This document shows, one piece after another, positions 6,723 through 16,100 of a stretch of 41,312 bases of DNA. Source of the DNA: CAZCPB01 sp044223975 (GTDB taxonomy: Bacteria; Planctomycetota; Phycisphaerae; Phycisphaerales; UBA1924); NCBI GenBank assembly GCA_044223975.1, contig JBGALI010000030.1, forward strand, positions 1 through 41,312, read 5' to 3'. The translations under genes and the position numbers were made by a program. The notes under the pieces were generated by a model. That model was not told the DNA's origin. It worked only from the letters and a program-made list of their open reading frames with translations, and did not search any database. The first letter of the stretch is position 1. Each line of letters begins with the position of its first letter.

Positions 6723-8393
6723 ATGAGCGCGACCTCACCACCCCTCCGCCCCACCAGCCTCATCGGCCTGGGCGTGCGTACGTTCCTAGGTCCGCGCCGC
6801 CGCCTGCTCAGCAACACCCGCCACTGGACCCGCAACTCCGCCGGGATCCAGCGCAGCCAGCTCCGCCAGCTGCTCGCCGCGGCAGCAAACACTGAGTTCG
6901 GCAAGGCCCACGACTACGCCAAACTCGCGACCCTTGGCAACGACACGCTCCTCCCCGCCTACCGCGCGGCAGTCCCCGTCGCCGACTGGTACGTCTACAA
7001 GGACCTCATCGCTCGCATGCGTGAGGGCGCCGAGCCCGACCTGCTCTGGCCCGGCCTCGTCCGCGACTTCGCCCAGACCAGCGGCACCACGGCCGGCGAC
7101 AAGTTCATTCCTGTCTCGGGCGAGATGCTCCGGTCCAACTACCGCGCCTCGCTCGACATCTTCGCGCACCTGTCCCGCTTCGGCGCCTCGCTCACGCGAC
7201 TGCTCGGCGGCAAGTGTCTTTTCCTCGGCGGCTCGACCGACCTCTCCACCTCGCCCCGCGGCATCCGCACCGGCGATCTCTCCGGCATCGTCACGCCCCT
7301 GATCCGCTGGCCCATCACCGCGATCAATCTCCCCGCCCCCGAGATCGCGCTCATGAGCCGCTGGCCGGAGAAGATCGAAGCGATGGCACGAACGTGCCTC
7401 GACGAGGACGTCCGGATCATCAGCGGCATGCCCTCGTGGGCCCTGGTCCTCTTCGACCGGGTCATGACTATGGCCCGCGAGCGCGGCAATCCCGGCACCA
7501 CCATCCGCGACGTCTGGCCGCACATCTCCACCTTCATCCACGGCGGCGTGAAGTTCACGCCCTTCGAGCCGCGCGTGCGCCAGGTCTACAGCGGCAGCCC
7601 CGACGGCGCCGACATGCCCTACCGCATCGAGCTCTACCCCGCGTCCGAGGGCTTCATCGCGATCCAGGACACCCGCGGCGACCCGGGCCTGCGCCTTCTC
7701 GTGGACGGCGGCAATTTCTTCGAGTTTGTCCCGCTCGAGGAGATCGACCTCAAGAACCCCCGCGCCTTTGCCTGCGACGAGGTCGAGAAGGGTCAGAAGT
7801 ACGTCGTCGTCCTCAGCACCTGCGCGGGCCTGTGGCGCTACATCCTTGGGGATGTCGTCGAGTTCGACACCATCCCCGCCAGGTTTGGCTCCGAGACGGG
7901 CGAGGGCCCCTGCCGCCTGCGCATCGTCGGTCGTCACCGCCATTTCATCAACGCCTTCGGCGAAAACCTGATCGTCGAGCAAGTCGAGAACGCCGTCGCC
8001 AAAGCCGCCCGCGCGGCGGGTGTCGTGGTGGGGGAGTTCACCGCCGCGCCGGTCTACCCGCGCGACGGCGCGCGGGCCGGCCTCGAACTCGCCGTCGAAA
8101 TCCAGAGCCTGCCGCACGCCCCCTCAGGTCCGTCCGCGCTCGACTCCTTCCGCGACCTCTTCGACGCCTCCCTCAAGGAGCAGAACGTCGACTACACCAC
8201 CAAGCGCACCGACAACCTCGGCATGGCCCCGCCCACGATCACGCCGCTCGCCGCCGGCACCATCCACCGCTGGATGGAAAGCCGCGGCAAGCTCGGCGGC
8301 CAGCACAAGTGCCCCCGCTGCGCCAACGGGCGCGAGATCCTCGACCAGGTGGTGGCGTTCGGGCGCGAATCCGCCGGAGCACCCCCGGCGTAA
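6723..8393 (+). CDS. GH3 auxin-responsive-promoter family protein (adenylate-forming)
   Basis: A 556-residue protein of the GH3 family, part of the acyl-adenylate/firefly-luciferase superfamily. Plant members adenylate a carboxylic acid and join it to an amino acid. Bacterial members are widespread but mostly uncharacterised. The nucleotide-binding motif TSGTTAGDKFIP is at 119-130 and the GH3 motif YPASEG at 305-310. A conserved late segment LWRYILGDVVEF is followed by the RIVGRHRHFINAFGEN hinge. ATG 6723 is chosen because homology begins soon after; the frame upstream crosses the repeat segment. The final ~35 residues include a CPRC pair. The substrate is unknown, and a small acid from lipid or siderophore metabolism is only a guess. 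Confidence 0.85.
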   Translation: MSATSPPLRPTSLIGLGVRTFLGPRRRLLSNTRHWTRNSAGIQRSQLRQLLAAAANTEFGKAHDYAKLATLGNDTLLPAYRAAVPVADWYVYKDLIARMREGAEPDLLWPGLVRDFAQTSGTTAGDKFIPVSGEMLRSNYRASLDIFAHLSRFGASLTRLLGGKCLFLGGSTDLSTSPRGIRTGDLSGIVTPLIRWPITAINLPAPEIALMSRWPEKIEAMARTCLDEDVRIISGMPSWALVLFDRVMTMARERGNPGTTIRDVWPHISTFIHGGVKFTPFEPRVRQVYSGSPDGADMPYRIELYPASEGFIAIQDTRGDPGLRLLVDGGNFFEFVPLEEIDLKNPRAFACDEVEKGQKYVVVLSTCAGLWRYILGDVVEFDTIPARFGSETGEGPCRLRIVGRHRHFINAFGENLIVEQVENAVAKAARAAGVVVGEFTAAPVYPRDGARAGLELAVEIQSLPHAPSGPSALDSFRDLFDASLKEQNVDYTTKRTDNLGMAPPTITPLAAGTIHRWMESRGKLGGQHKCPRCANGREILDQVVAFGRESAGAPPA

Positions 8394-8523
8394 CCGCCCA
8401 CAGGTGCCCCGCGCCTTGCCATGTTCCCGCGTTCGCGGCGGTGGTGGCACGAACGCAGGCCGTGTGCGGACTGTGGTATCGTTCTCCGATCCCCGAACTC
8501 CCGGGCCGCCGAAGGGGTGAAAC

Positions 8524-9096
8524 GTGACGGCCACTCCAGCCATCAAAGGTTCCATGCCGCACACCGTTGCCGTGCCCCGCCGTGCTCCCTGTCCCGTCGC
8601 TGGCGCGACGATCGGGGTCCTCGATCAGTGCGATCGACTGCTCCGCGACCTGCCCGAAGCCGTCTACGCCGCGCCCTCCCGGGTTCTGGCCGGCGGCACG
8701 GTCGGGAAACACGTGCGGCACACGATCGACCACTTCGCCGCGCTCCTCTCCGGGCATGAACGCCGTCAGACCGTGGACTACGACCACCGCGAGCGCGGCG
8801 TCCCCATGGAGACCGTCCGCGCCGAAGCGATCTCCGCGCTCCGCGATCTGCGCGAACGGCTGGCCGGTCTTGGCCCTCCCGACATGAACGCCCCCGTCCG
8901 TGTCCGTGTCATGCTCACCGCCGACGGCGCCGACGCCGAACTGCTTTCCACGCTCGGCCGTGAACTGGCCTTTGCCGCCCACCACGCCGTGCACCACCAC
9001 GCCATGATCAAGGCCATCGCCGCCGAACACGGGCACGCCGCGCCCGCCGATTTCGGCACCGCCCCCTCCACCCTCGCCGATCGTCACGGCAAGTAG
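8524..9096 (+). CDS. DinB-like four-helix metal-binding protein
   Basis: A 190-residue protein with the layout of the DinB/YfiT-like putative metalloenzyme fold. A first helix ends in GKHVRHTIDHFAALL, and a late helix carries HHAVHHHAMIKA; the His residues in these helices normally bind a divalent metal. Some members are thiol-dependent transferases, but the substrate here cannot be read. It starts at GTG 8524 behind AAGGGG. The gene stands alone between the GH3 and NRDE genes in the same direction, so co-transcription is possible but not shown. Sequence 8394-8523 shows no clear promoter or hairpin. Confidence 0.75.
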   Translation: MTATPAIKGSMPHTVAVPRRAPCPVAGATIGVLDQCDRLLRDLPEAVYAAPSRVLAGGTVGKHVRHTIDHFAALLSGHERRQTVDYDHRERGVPMETVRAEAISALRDLRERLAGLGPPDMNAPVRVRVMLTADGADAELLSTLGRELAFAAHHAVHHHAMIKAIAAEHGHAAPADFGTAPSTLADRHGK

Positions 9097-9103
9097 CACG
9101 TTC

Positions 9104-9127
9104 TCCTCATCTCCTCATCTCCTCACC
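9104..9127 (+). repeat. Three tandem octamers TCCTCAYC
   Basis: TCCTCATC, TCCTCATC and TCCTCACC lie head to tail between the DinB-like gene and the NRDE gene. TCCTCACC is the reverse complement of GGTGAGGA, the unit of the longer tract at 33851-33956. On the plus strand the run is pyrimidine-rich and stands where a ribosome binding site for 9146 would be expected. Confidence 0.75.
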
Positions 9128-9145
9128 CGCACACCCCCGCCCCCG

Positions 9146-9889
9146 ATGTGCACCCTCTCCATCATCCCCCTCCCCGATTCGGGCTACCGCGTCGTCTGCA
9201 ACCGCGACGAATCCCGCGGCAGGCCCGCCGCCGCGCCCCCGCGCTGGCGCACCCTCGACGGCTCGGCTTTCCGCGCCCTCTGGCCCACCGACACCCAGGC
9301 CGGCGGAACGTGGATCGGTGCCGGCGCTCACGGCCTCACGCTTGCTCTGCTCAACCTCAACCTCGACGAGCCCCCCGACCTCCCGCGCATCCCCGGCCTG
9401 CTCTCCCGCGGCCTGGTCATCCCCGCGCTGATCTCTCAGCCCGACGCGCCCGCCGCGGCGCGTGCGCTCGCCCACCTCTCGCTCTCGCGTTTCGCTCCGT
9501 TCCGCCTGGTCGCGGTCGATATCGATCCCTTGGGCACGCTGCCGCGCGTGATCGAAGCGGCCTGGGACCGGAGCACGCTCCGGTTCAAGGAACACGTGCC
9601 GGTTCCTGCCTGTTTCGCCAGTTCCGGCCTCGGCGACCACCTCGTGCAATGCCGTCTCGGCCTGTTTCACGACCTTGTCGTCTCCGCCGGCGCCACCACC
9701 CAGTCCCAAGACCGCTTCCACGCCCACCGCTGGGAAGATCGCCCCGAGCTCAGCGTCCTGATGTCCCGCGCCGACGCCCGCACCGTGAGCGTTTCGACCG
9801 TCGAAGCCCGGCTCGGGCGCCCCGGGGCCGACGTGCGCATGGGCTACACCCCGGTGCACGAGCCTGAACCCGTGCCCGCCGGCGCGTGA
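9146..9889 (+). CDS. NRDE-family (TANGO2-like) protein
   Basis: A 247-residue protein of the NRDE/TANGO2 family, recognised from its N-terminus: MCTLSIIP, then VVCNRDESR, with the family's Asn-Arg-Asp-Glu motif, followed by GGTWIGAG near residues 51-58. Cys2 at the very start, combined with this fold, suggests an N-terminal-nucleophile-like arrangement, but no enzymatic reaction is established. Eukaryotic relatives are linked to acyl-CoA, lipid or haem handling. No signal peptide is seen, so it is probably cytoplasmic. The start at ATG 9146 is fixed by the conserved MCTL. The upstream region is pyrimidine-rich and offers no clear ribosome binding site. Confidence 0.82.
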   Translation: MCTLSIIPLPDSGYRVVCNRDESRGRPAAAPPRWRTLDGSAFRALWPTDTQAGGTWIGAGAHGLTLALLNLNLDEPPDLPRIPGLLSRGLVIPALISQPDAPAAARALAHLSLSRFAPFRLVAVDIDPLGTLPRVIEAAWDRSTLRFKEHVPVPACFASSGLGDHLVQCRLGLFHDLVVSAGATTQSQDRFHAHRWEDRPELSVLMSRADARTVSVSTVEARLGRPGADVRMGYTPVHEPEPVPAGA

Positions 9890-10003
9890 TCCGCTGCAAA
9901 AAATCGTTCCACAATCCACGGCTCGGGCCCGGGCCTCCACCGGCCCGGCGCGGGTCACTCCGCGCCCGCCTCCCCCGACCGAAACCCGCTACAGTTCGCC
10001 CGC

Positions 10004-11335
10004 ATGCCCAGCTTCATCACCGCCCAGCTCGTCGTCAGCATCGTCCTGAACCTGATCATGATCCACGTGGTCCTGATCTGCGTCGCGTACATGGTCTACT
10101 TCGAGCGCAAGATCTCCGCCTACATCCAGGACCGCCTGGGCCCCAACCGCGTGGGCTTTGACTTCGGCCTGCCCGCCCTCTCGTTCCTCAAGGGCTGCAT
10201 CGGCCTCGGACAGCCCCTCGCCGACGGCATCAAGTTTCTCCTCAAGGAGGACTACACGCCCCGCCGCGCCGACAAGATCCTCTTCACACTCGCGCCTGCG
10301 ATCATGATCGTCCCCGCGATGATTGGCTTTGTGGTGATGCCCTGGGGCGGCACGTGGAACTGCCCCGACATCCCCGTCCCCTTCACCGGCCTGGTCATCC
10401 CCGGCGGCCCCGTTCACGTCACCGGCGCCAACGTCAACATCGGCATCGTCTACCTCCTCGCCGTCGCCTCGATCGGCGTCTACGGCATCGCCCTGGGCGG
10501 CTGGGCGTCCAACAACAAGTTTTCCTTCCTCGGCGGCATGCGGTCCTCCGCCCAGATGATCAGCTACGAGATCCCGCTGGGCCTGGCCCTGCTCGCCGTG
10601 CTCCTCGTCGGCGGCTCGCTCCTCCCCGACCAGCTCGTCCGGTACCAGTTCCAGCACGGCTGGAACATCCTCGCTCAACCCATCGCCGGAATCCTCTTCT
10701 TCATCGCCATCCTCGCCGAGGCCAACCGCGCCCCCTTCGACAACGCCGAGTGCGAGCAGGAGCTCGTCGGCGGCTACCACACCGAGTACTCCTCGATGCG
10801 GTTCGCCCTCTTCTTCCTCGCCGAGTACGCCCACCTCACCACCAGCACCGCCTTCTTCACGCTCCTCTTCCTCGGCGGCTACCACCTCCCCTTCGTCCCC
10901 CAGCTCTCCCCCGAGTCCGTCGGCATCGGCGCCGCCATCCTCAAGATCGCCGTCTACCTCTTCAAGGTCGTCGTCATCGTTTGCTTCTCGATGGTCATCC
11001 GCTGGACCCTGCCGCGCCTCCGCTACGACCAGGTGATGATGATCGCCTGGCAGTCGGTCATCCCCCTCGCGCTCATGGTCGTCGTCGTCACCTCGTTCAT
11101 GGTCTACTTCGGCCGCACCAGCTGGCCCGAGCTGCTCGCCGCCAACGTCGGCATGTTCATCGTCATGCTCGTCGCCCAGCCGCTGTTCCCCAAGTACACG
11201 ACCAACCGCAAGCTCCCGCTCTACGGCAGCCGCTTCAGCCCCATGCCCGGCGAGCGCGTGATCACCGGCCCGACCGACGCGACGGCGCGCGAAGACCGCC
11301 CCGTCGAGGGCATCGCGACGGCGAATATCGGGTAG
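10004..11335 (+). CDS. nuoH: NADH-quinone oxidoreductase subunit H (NuoH)
   Basis: A 443-residue membrane subunit of respiratory complex I, which lines the quinone chamber and couples quinone reduction to proton pumping. Diagnostic stretches are YFERKISAYIQDRLGPNRVG (residues ~29-48), QPLADGIKFLLKED, and the conserved loop EANRAPFDNAECEQELVGGY, then HTEYSSM. About eight to nine membrane helices are visible. The protein is longer than the usual 325-420 residues because of a periplasmic-side loop around residue 110-145 and a polar C-terminal tail of ~40 residues. No other nuo gene lies in the window, so this copy is separated from the rest of the complex. The 114 bases upstream contain a GC-rich stretch but no clear promoter. 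Confidence 0.93.
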   Translation: MPSFITAQLVVSIVLNLIMIHVVLICVAYMVYFERKISAYIQDRLGPNRVGFDFGLPALSFLKGCIGLGQPLADGIKFLLKEDYTPRRADKILFTLAPAIMIVPAMIGFVVMPWGGTWNCPDIPVPFTGLVIPGGPVHVTGANVNIGIVYLLAVASIGVYGIALGGWASNNKFSFLGGMRSSAQMISYEIPLGLALLAVLLVGGSLLPDQLVRYQFQHGWNILAQPIAGILFFIAILAEANRAPFDNAECEQELVGGYHTEYSSMRFALFFLAEYAHLTTSTAFFTLLFLGGYHLPFVPQLSPESVGIGAAILKIAVYLFKVVVIVCFSMVIRWTLPRLRYDQVMMIAWQSVIPLALMVVVVTSFMVYFGRTSWPELLAANVGMFIVMLVAQPLFPKYTTNRKLPLYGSRFSPMPGERVITGPTDATAREDRPVEGIATANIG

Positions 11336-11367
11336 AGGGCGCCGGCGTTGAGGCTCGCGCCGCGCGC

Positions 11368-11868
11368 CTAGCTGCGTGGCGTGCCGGTCGCGCGATCATC
11401 CGGCACGGCCATCCACGCCGCGCCGCACTCCGGGCACACACGGCATCCTTCGGCATCGCCGGGGATTGATCGGATGTCGTACCCGCACGAGGCGCAGAGG
11501 CCCGCACGCACGTGGGACCGCGCGATACGTTGCGCTAGCACACGCCGGACCACGAACACCGAAATCAGGGCCGGAAGAACCGCGGTCGAGAGTATCACCA
11601 GGAATTGTGCCCACCGCGGCAACCACGTTCGGGAAGTAATGAACGCCGGCGCCAGCGCGCCCACTAGTATCGCCGGGAGCATGAACAAGCAGAACATCGC
11701 GACGCGTCGGAGCTCCTGCGCACTGGGCCGCCAGCTCTCAACCGAAGCCGCAGCCTTGATTCGATTCATCCGCTCCGCGTCGCCCCCCAAGTACGCCCGC
11801 CAGTCGTGATTGACCAGCGGGACACGCTTGCCTCGGTCATCGATGATCGTGGGGCGCAAAGACCGCAT
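11368..11868 (-). CDS. Membrane protein with C-terminal zinc ribbon
   Basis: A 166-residue protein with a basic, cytoplasmic-looking N-terminal ~50 residues, two hydrophobic helices (FCLFMLPAILVGALAPAF and FLVILSTAVLPALISVFVV), and a cytoplasmic tail. The tail carries a four-Cys ribbon: CASCGYDIR, then CPECGAAW. Such CxxCGYD...CPECG tails recur in Planctomycetota membrane proteins and presumably bind zinc; their role is not known. GAGG just before ATG 11868 supports the start. It is the last gene of a minus-strand run with 11902-12387 and 12426-12902, with gaps of only 33 and 38 nt, so co-transcription is likely. Confidence 0.72.
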   Translation of the reverse strand: MRSLRPTIIDDRGKRVPLVNHDWRAYLGGDAERMNRIKAAASVESWRPSAQELRRVAMFCLFMLPAILVGALAPAFITSRTWLPRWAQFLVILSTAVLPALISVFVVRRVLAQRIARSHVRAGLCASCGYDIRSIPGDAEGCRVCPECGAAWMAVPDDRATGTPRS

Positions 11869-11901
11869 ACCAGCCTCGAGTCGGCGGACCGGCCCGAAGG
11901 C

Positions 11902-12387
11902 TCACTTCCCCCCCAACTCCACCGACCGCTCATCCACAAACCCCACCGTCGGCCTCCGCACGTCCGACTCGAACAGCACCTGCGCCAGCTCGCCCGGCGT
12001 CGTGTACGCCATCTCCCCGCTCACGCGGCACCACGCGCTGCCCGCCGCGGGCGCGTCCGTCCCCGCGATCACGGCCGGGAACTTCAGCTCCTGGGTCCCG
12101 AACCGCCGCAGCGTCGTTTCCGGCGAACGCAGCCCGCTGAACACGGGCTTCCCGTCCACGCTCACGGTGTACGTCAGTTGCTTCAGCGGCAGGGGAACCT
12201 CGTTGGGGTTCTCCGCCACGACCGTGAACTCGACGACCATCGCCTCGGCGCTCCGCGAGCGCACCGCCACGTCGGTCACCCGCAGGTTGGGGTCCTGGTA
12301 GCTCGAGCACGCGCCGCCCGCCAGGGCCCACGCGCCGCACAGCACCGCGCCAACGATCGGACGCACACCACGCAATTCGGTCGGCAT
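11902..12387 (-). CDS. LEA14/WHy-type lipoprotein
   Basis: A 161-residue putative lipoprotein with signal sequence MPTELRGVRPIVGAVLCGAW and a Cys in LAGGAC at the end of the hydrophobic stretch. The mature part reads like the LEA type-2 (water stress and hypersensitive response) beta-sandwich: DPNLRVTDVAVRSRS, then VEFTVVAENPNEVPLPLKQL and YTVSVDGKPVFSG. The family is structural and tied to desiccation or stress tolerance; no catalytic residues are expected. The start at ATG 12387 was chosen because it gives an intact lipoprotein signal. The open frame continues upstream only as antisense-like low-complexity sequence. It is the middle gene of the three-gene minus-strand run. Confidence 0.78.
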   Translation of the reverse strand: MPTELRGVRPIVGAVLCGAWALAGGACSSYQDPNLRVTDVAVRSRSAEAMVVEFTVVAENPNEVPLPLKQLTYTVSVDGKPVFSGLRSPETTLRRFGTQELKFPAVIAGTDAPAAGSAWCRVSGEMAYTTPGELAQVLFESDVRRPTVGFVDERSVELGGK

Positions 12388-12425
12388 GGCGGCAGTGTAC
12401 TCGCCCCGCGCCCGCCCCGCGCCGC

Positions 12426-12902
12426 TCACTCGTCCAGCATCAAAAGCCGGTTCCCGGCGTCGGCGTCCACCATCACCGTGCTGCCGAAGATCGGCATCTG
12501 CTCGTTGTACTTCTCCCAGCGGAAGCTCAGCCACACGAGCATCAGGAAGCACACCCAGGTCGCGATCTCGGCGCTCCGGCGCGCCCGCGTGCGGAACAGG
12601 ATCCCCACGCACAGCGCCACCGACGCGAGCTTCCACGCCGCCAGCACCCCCGAAGACCCGTACGACATCACCGCCCGCGCGATCGGGTTGGCCTCGATCA
12701 TGCCCCCGCTGGTCGCGTACGCCAGCGTCATGTCCAGGTCGGCCAGGCTGATCAGGAGCACCGCCGCAAGGAGCACGCTCACCCGCCGGGATCGCGCCGA
12801 CGTCGCCCGCAGGCGCGCCATCCACGACGGCGCACGCGGCGGCGTTGCACAGGGCGCATCGGCGAAGGGGTTCGGCGCGGACGCCGGCAGAGAGCAACTC
12901 AT
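12426..12902 (-). CDS. DUF5658-like membrane protein
   Basis: A 158-residue protein with three or four hydrophobic helices. After a Pro/Arg-rich N-terminal ~45 residues comes LLAAVLLISLADLDMTLAYA, then GGMIEANPIARAVM, the acidic-Asn-Pro signature of DUF5658 proteins, then two more helices and a polar C-terminus. The function of the family is unknown. The start at ATG 12902 has no strong ribosome binding site. Met28 (MARLRATSAR) is an alternative. It heads the minus-strand run of small envelope proteins and is divergent from the PQQ-propeller gene at 13130. Confidence 0.7.
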   Translation of the reverse strand: MSCSLPASAPNPFADAPCATPPRAPSWMARLRATSARSRRVSVLLAAVLLISLADLDMTLAYATSGGMIEANPIARAVMSYGSSGVLAAWKLASVALCVGILFRTRARRSAEIATWVCFLMLVWLSFRWEKYNEQMPIFGSTVMVDADAGNRLLMLDE

Positions 12903-13048
12903 CCAACTTCACCCATCGGCGGTTGCCAAGGTCCAATGAAGTCGGACCCTCCGAATGGCGACGTACTTATCTATGGTGCGCGGCAGGGAGTGACCCCAGT
13001 CGTGCCACGCCCGGGAACTCGCGCCCAAGCCCGCGAGTACCTAATCTT

Positions 13049-13065
13049 GGGGGCGGTCTGCCCCC
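13049..13065 (+). other. GC hairpin in the leader of the PQQ-propeller gene
   Basis: GGGGGC-GGTCT-GCCCCC could form a 6-bp stem about 65 nt before the start codon at 13130, and a second small stem (GCCGG/CCGGC) follows. There is no T-run, so this is a possible leader structure and not a terminator. It may be incidental in such GC-rich DNA. Confidence 0.25.
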
Positions 13066-13129
13066 GTGGTTCCGCCGGCACTTCCGGCTCTGGAAGCCCC
13101 GCCGTCCCCCCGCGCCGGAGAACGCCCAC

Positions 13130-16100
13130 ATGACCCGATACCCGCCCGCAGCACGATCGCTCGCGCGGGCGGTCTGGGCCGTGGCCTTGGGGGTCGCGGT
13201 TCCCGCGGCCATCCTCGCTCCGGCCCCTGGGGCGGGTGTCGCACTCGCCCGCCAGGTCGGCCCCGTCTACCCCGACGACTCGCCCGCCTCGCGCGACGGC
13301 CTCAGCCGTGCCGTCGAACTCGCCGGCGCTGGAAACTTCGCCGAGGCCGCCCGCGTCATCCAGGTGATCCTGAGCGGCGAGGGCGAGCGCGTCATCGAGA
13401 GCGTGAACGACCCTGACCTTTTCGTCAGCGTTCGCGCCCGCGCCCACGAAATCCTGCTCGCCGACCCGCGCCTCCTCGAGCAGTACCGCGCCACCGAAGA
13501 GGACCCCGCCCGCCGCGCGCTCAACGAGGGCGACGAAGCGACCGTCGAACGCACCCGCCTGCTCACCCGCACCGGTCTCGAGGCCGCCTTGCGCGTGGCC
13601 CAGGAGCACCTCGAGGCCGGACGCTTCGAGGCCGCGCGCATGACGCTCGAGCAGCTCGAGCGCCACCCCGACCGCGCGACCCCGCGCGATGCCGACACCA
13701 AGGGCGCGCAGGACGCCGCGGCACTGGCTCTCCAGCTCGCCCGCTACCTGCCCCGCGATTCCGTCCGGCTCTGGGCCCAAGCGTGGGCCCAGGCCGCGCA
13801 TCTCCCCGGCGCCGGCGGTCTTCCCCCCAAGGCCGGTCCGGCCGTCGAGCTGGCCCGTCCCGTTCCTCCCATCTCCCCGCTCCGCACTATCCCTTCTCTC
13901 GACCTGAGCGAGCCGGTCGAACGCGCCCTGCAGAGCGTGTGGCTCTCCCCCGAAGCCGAGCAGGAAGCCGACATCGCGCGCGCGCAGAACGGCCGCTCGC
14001 GCCTTGCGATCGCCAACGACGACTCCTGGACCTACCCGACCGTTTCCGGCGATGTCGTCTACACCAACGACGGCCGCTGCGTCGCGGCCTGGGACCGCTT
14101 CACGCTCCAGCCCCTGTGGAAGCTCGTCACGCGGCCGGTCGACGACGAGTCCGAGCTCACCGGCGCCGCGGCGCTCCAGGCCCCCGGACGCGCGCCCTTC
14201 AACCGCCGCTCCGGCAACCGCTTCAACAGCCCGGGCGTCGAGGACGCCGACGCCGTCACCATCGCCGGGCCCGTGGTCGTCGCCTGCACCGGCCTCACCG
14301 GACGCGACGGGCGCGACGGCGACGCCCGCATCCACGGCATCGACGCACGCACCGGCCGGCCCATGTGGTCCGCCTCCCCGGGCCTCCAGGACCCGATGCT
14401 CACGCAGTCCTTCGTCCGCGGCCCCCTGCTCGTCGACGGGGACACGGTCGTCTTTTCCCTCCGCAAGCCGTCCAACAACCGGCGCGTCGCCGGCGCGTTC
14501 CTCGCCGGCATCGATCTCTGGACCGGCGAGCTCCGCTGGTCGCGCCTCCTGGGCAGCGCGGGGTGGATCTACCCCCGCGGCCAGCGCGCCGGCGACGTCC
14601 CCGTCATCTCCGAAGGCATCGTTTACGCTACCGACGACCTGGGCGTCATCACCGCCCTCCGCGCTCACGACGGCAGCGTCGTCTGGGTCCGGCGCGTGCG
14701 CACAGAAGGCGCCAACCGCTTCGAGTCGGCCCCGGCCTGGAGTGGCGCCGGCCCCGTCCTCGACGGCGATTCGCTCATCGTCATTTCGCCCGCGCGGACC
14801 TCGGTGCTGCGCCTCGCCCGCGCCGACGGAACCGTGCTCGGCTCGCGCCCCTCCGGCGAGCTCGGCGACCCCGCCTACATCGTCCCCGTCGGCAAACACC
14901 TGGCGTGCATCGGCACCGACTCGAGCACCCCCATCGTCACGATCGTCCCGCGCGAGGGCTTCGAGACGCAGACCGTCCGCCGCGCCGCCCTGCCGCGCGA
15001 AGCCCGCCTTCGCGGCCGCGCCGTCGCGGCAGTGACCGCCGCCGGTCCGCGCCTGCTCGTCCCCCTCTCCGACGGCCTCGTGCTCATCGACCCCGAGCAC
15101 CCCGACGCAGCCCAGCGGCTCCCGCTCGAGTACTCCGGCAACGTCGTCGCGTTCGACAGCCACCTGCTCGTCGCCGACCGCTCCAAGCTGCACAGCTACC
15201 TCTCCTGGACCGTCGCGGAAAAGCTCCTCCGCGCCCGCATGGACGCCGACCCCGCCGACCCGCGCCCGGCCCTGACGTTCGCCGCGCTCGCGTACCGCTC
15301 CGGCCGCCCCGACCAGGTCCCCCTCGCCGCCGACCACGCCCTCGACGCCCTCGCCAAGGCGCCCGACGCCGCCGGCGCCGCCGAAACGCGCCGGGCCCTC
15401 TTTGCCGTCCTGCTCTCCATGGTCCAGGCCACCCAGGAACTCTGGGACGCGCCCGACGCCGGCGCGCCCGAGGTCAAGGGCCGCACTCCGCCCATCGCCG
15501 ACCTTGCCGTGCTCGACGCGATCATCGATCGGCTCGGCAAGATCGCCGAGTCGCCGACCGAGCGCGTCCAGCACCTCATGGCCCTGGGCCGCCTCCGCGA
15601 TGCGCAGGCGCTGGCCGCCTCCGGGCCCGGCGCTGTCGCCACCGCCTCCCGTGCGATCGAGGCCTACCAAGGCATCCTCGAAGACGCCGACCTCGCCGGC
15701 GCCACCTGGCAGGGCCCCGGCAGCGCCACCCGCGCCGATCTCGAGGCCGCCCGCCGTGCCCGCGACCTCGTCAAACGCTACGGTCGCACCGTCTGCCGCG
15801 CCTTTGACGCACGCGCCGCCGACGAACTCGCCGGCCTGGTCGGCGCCGACGCCGACCAGCTCGAAGCGCTCGCCCGCCGCTACCCCGCCGCGCCCGCCGC
15901 GCTCGAGGCCTGGCTCTTGAGCGCCGATGCGCACGAGCGCGCCTCGCGCACGCCCCGCGCCCTGGCCGCGCTCTCGAGCGGTCTTTCGGGCGCCGAGTGG
16001 GCCGCCGGCGTCGGCGACCCCGCCGCGCCCCAGATCGGAGAGTTCTGCGGACGCCTCATCCGGCTCCTGCAGCGCGCCGACCAGCCTTCCGCCGCGGCAC

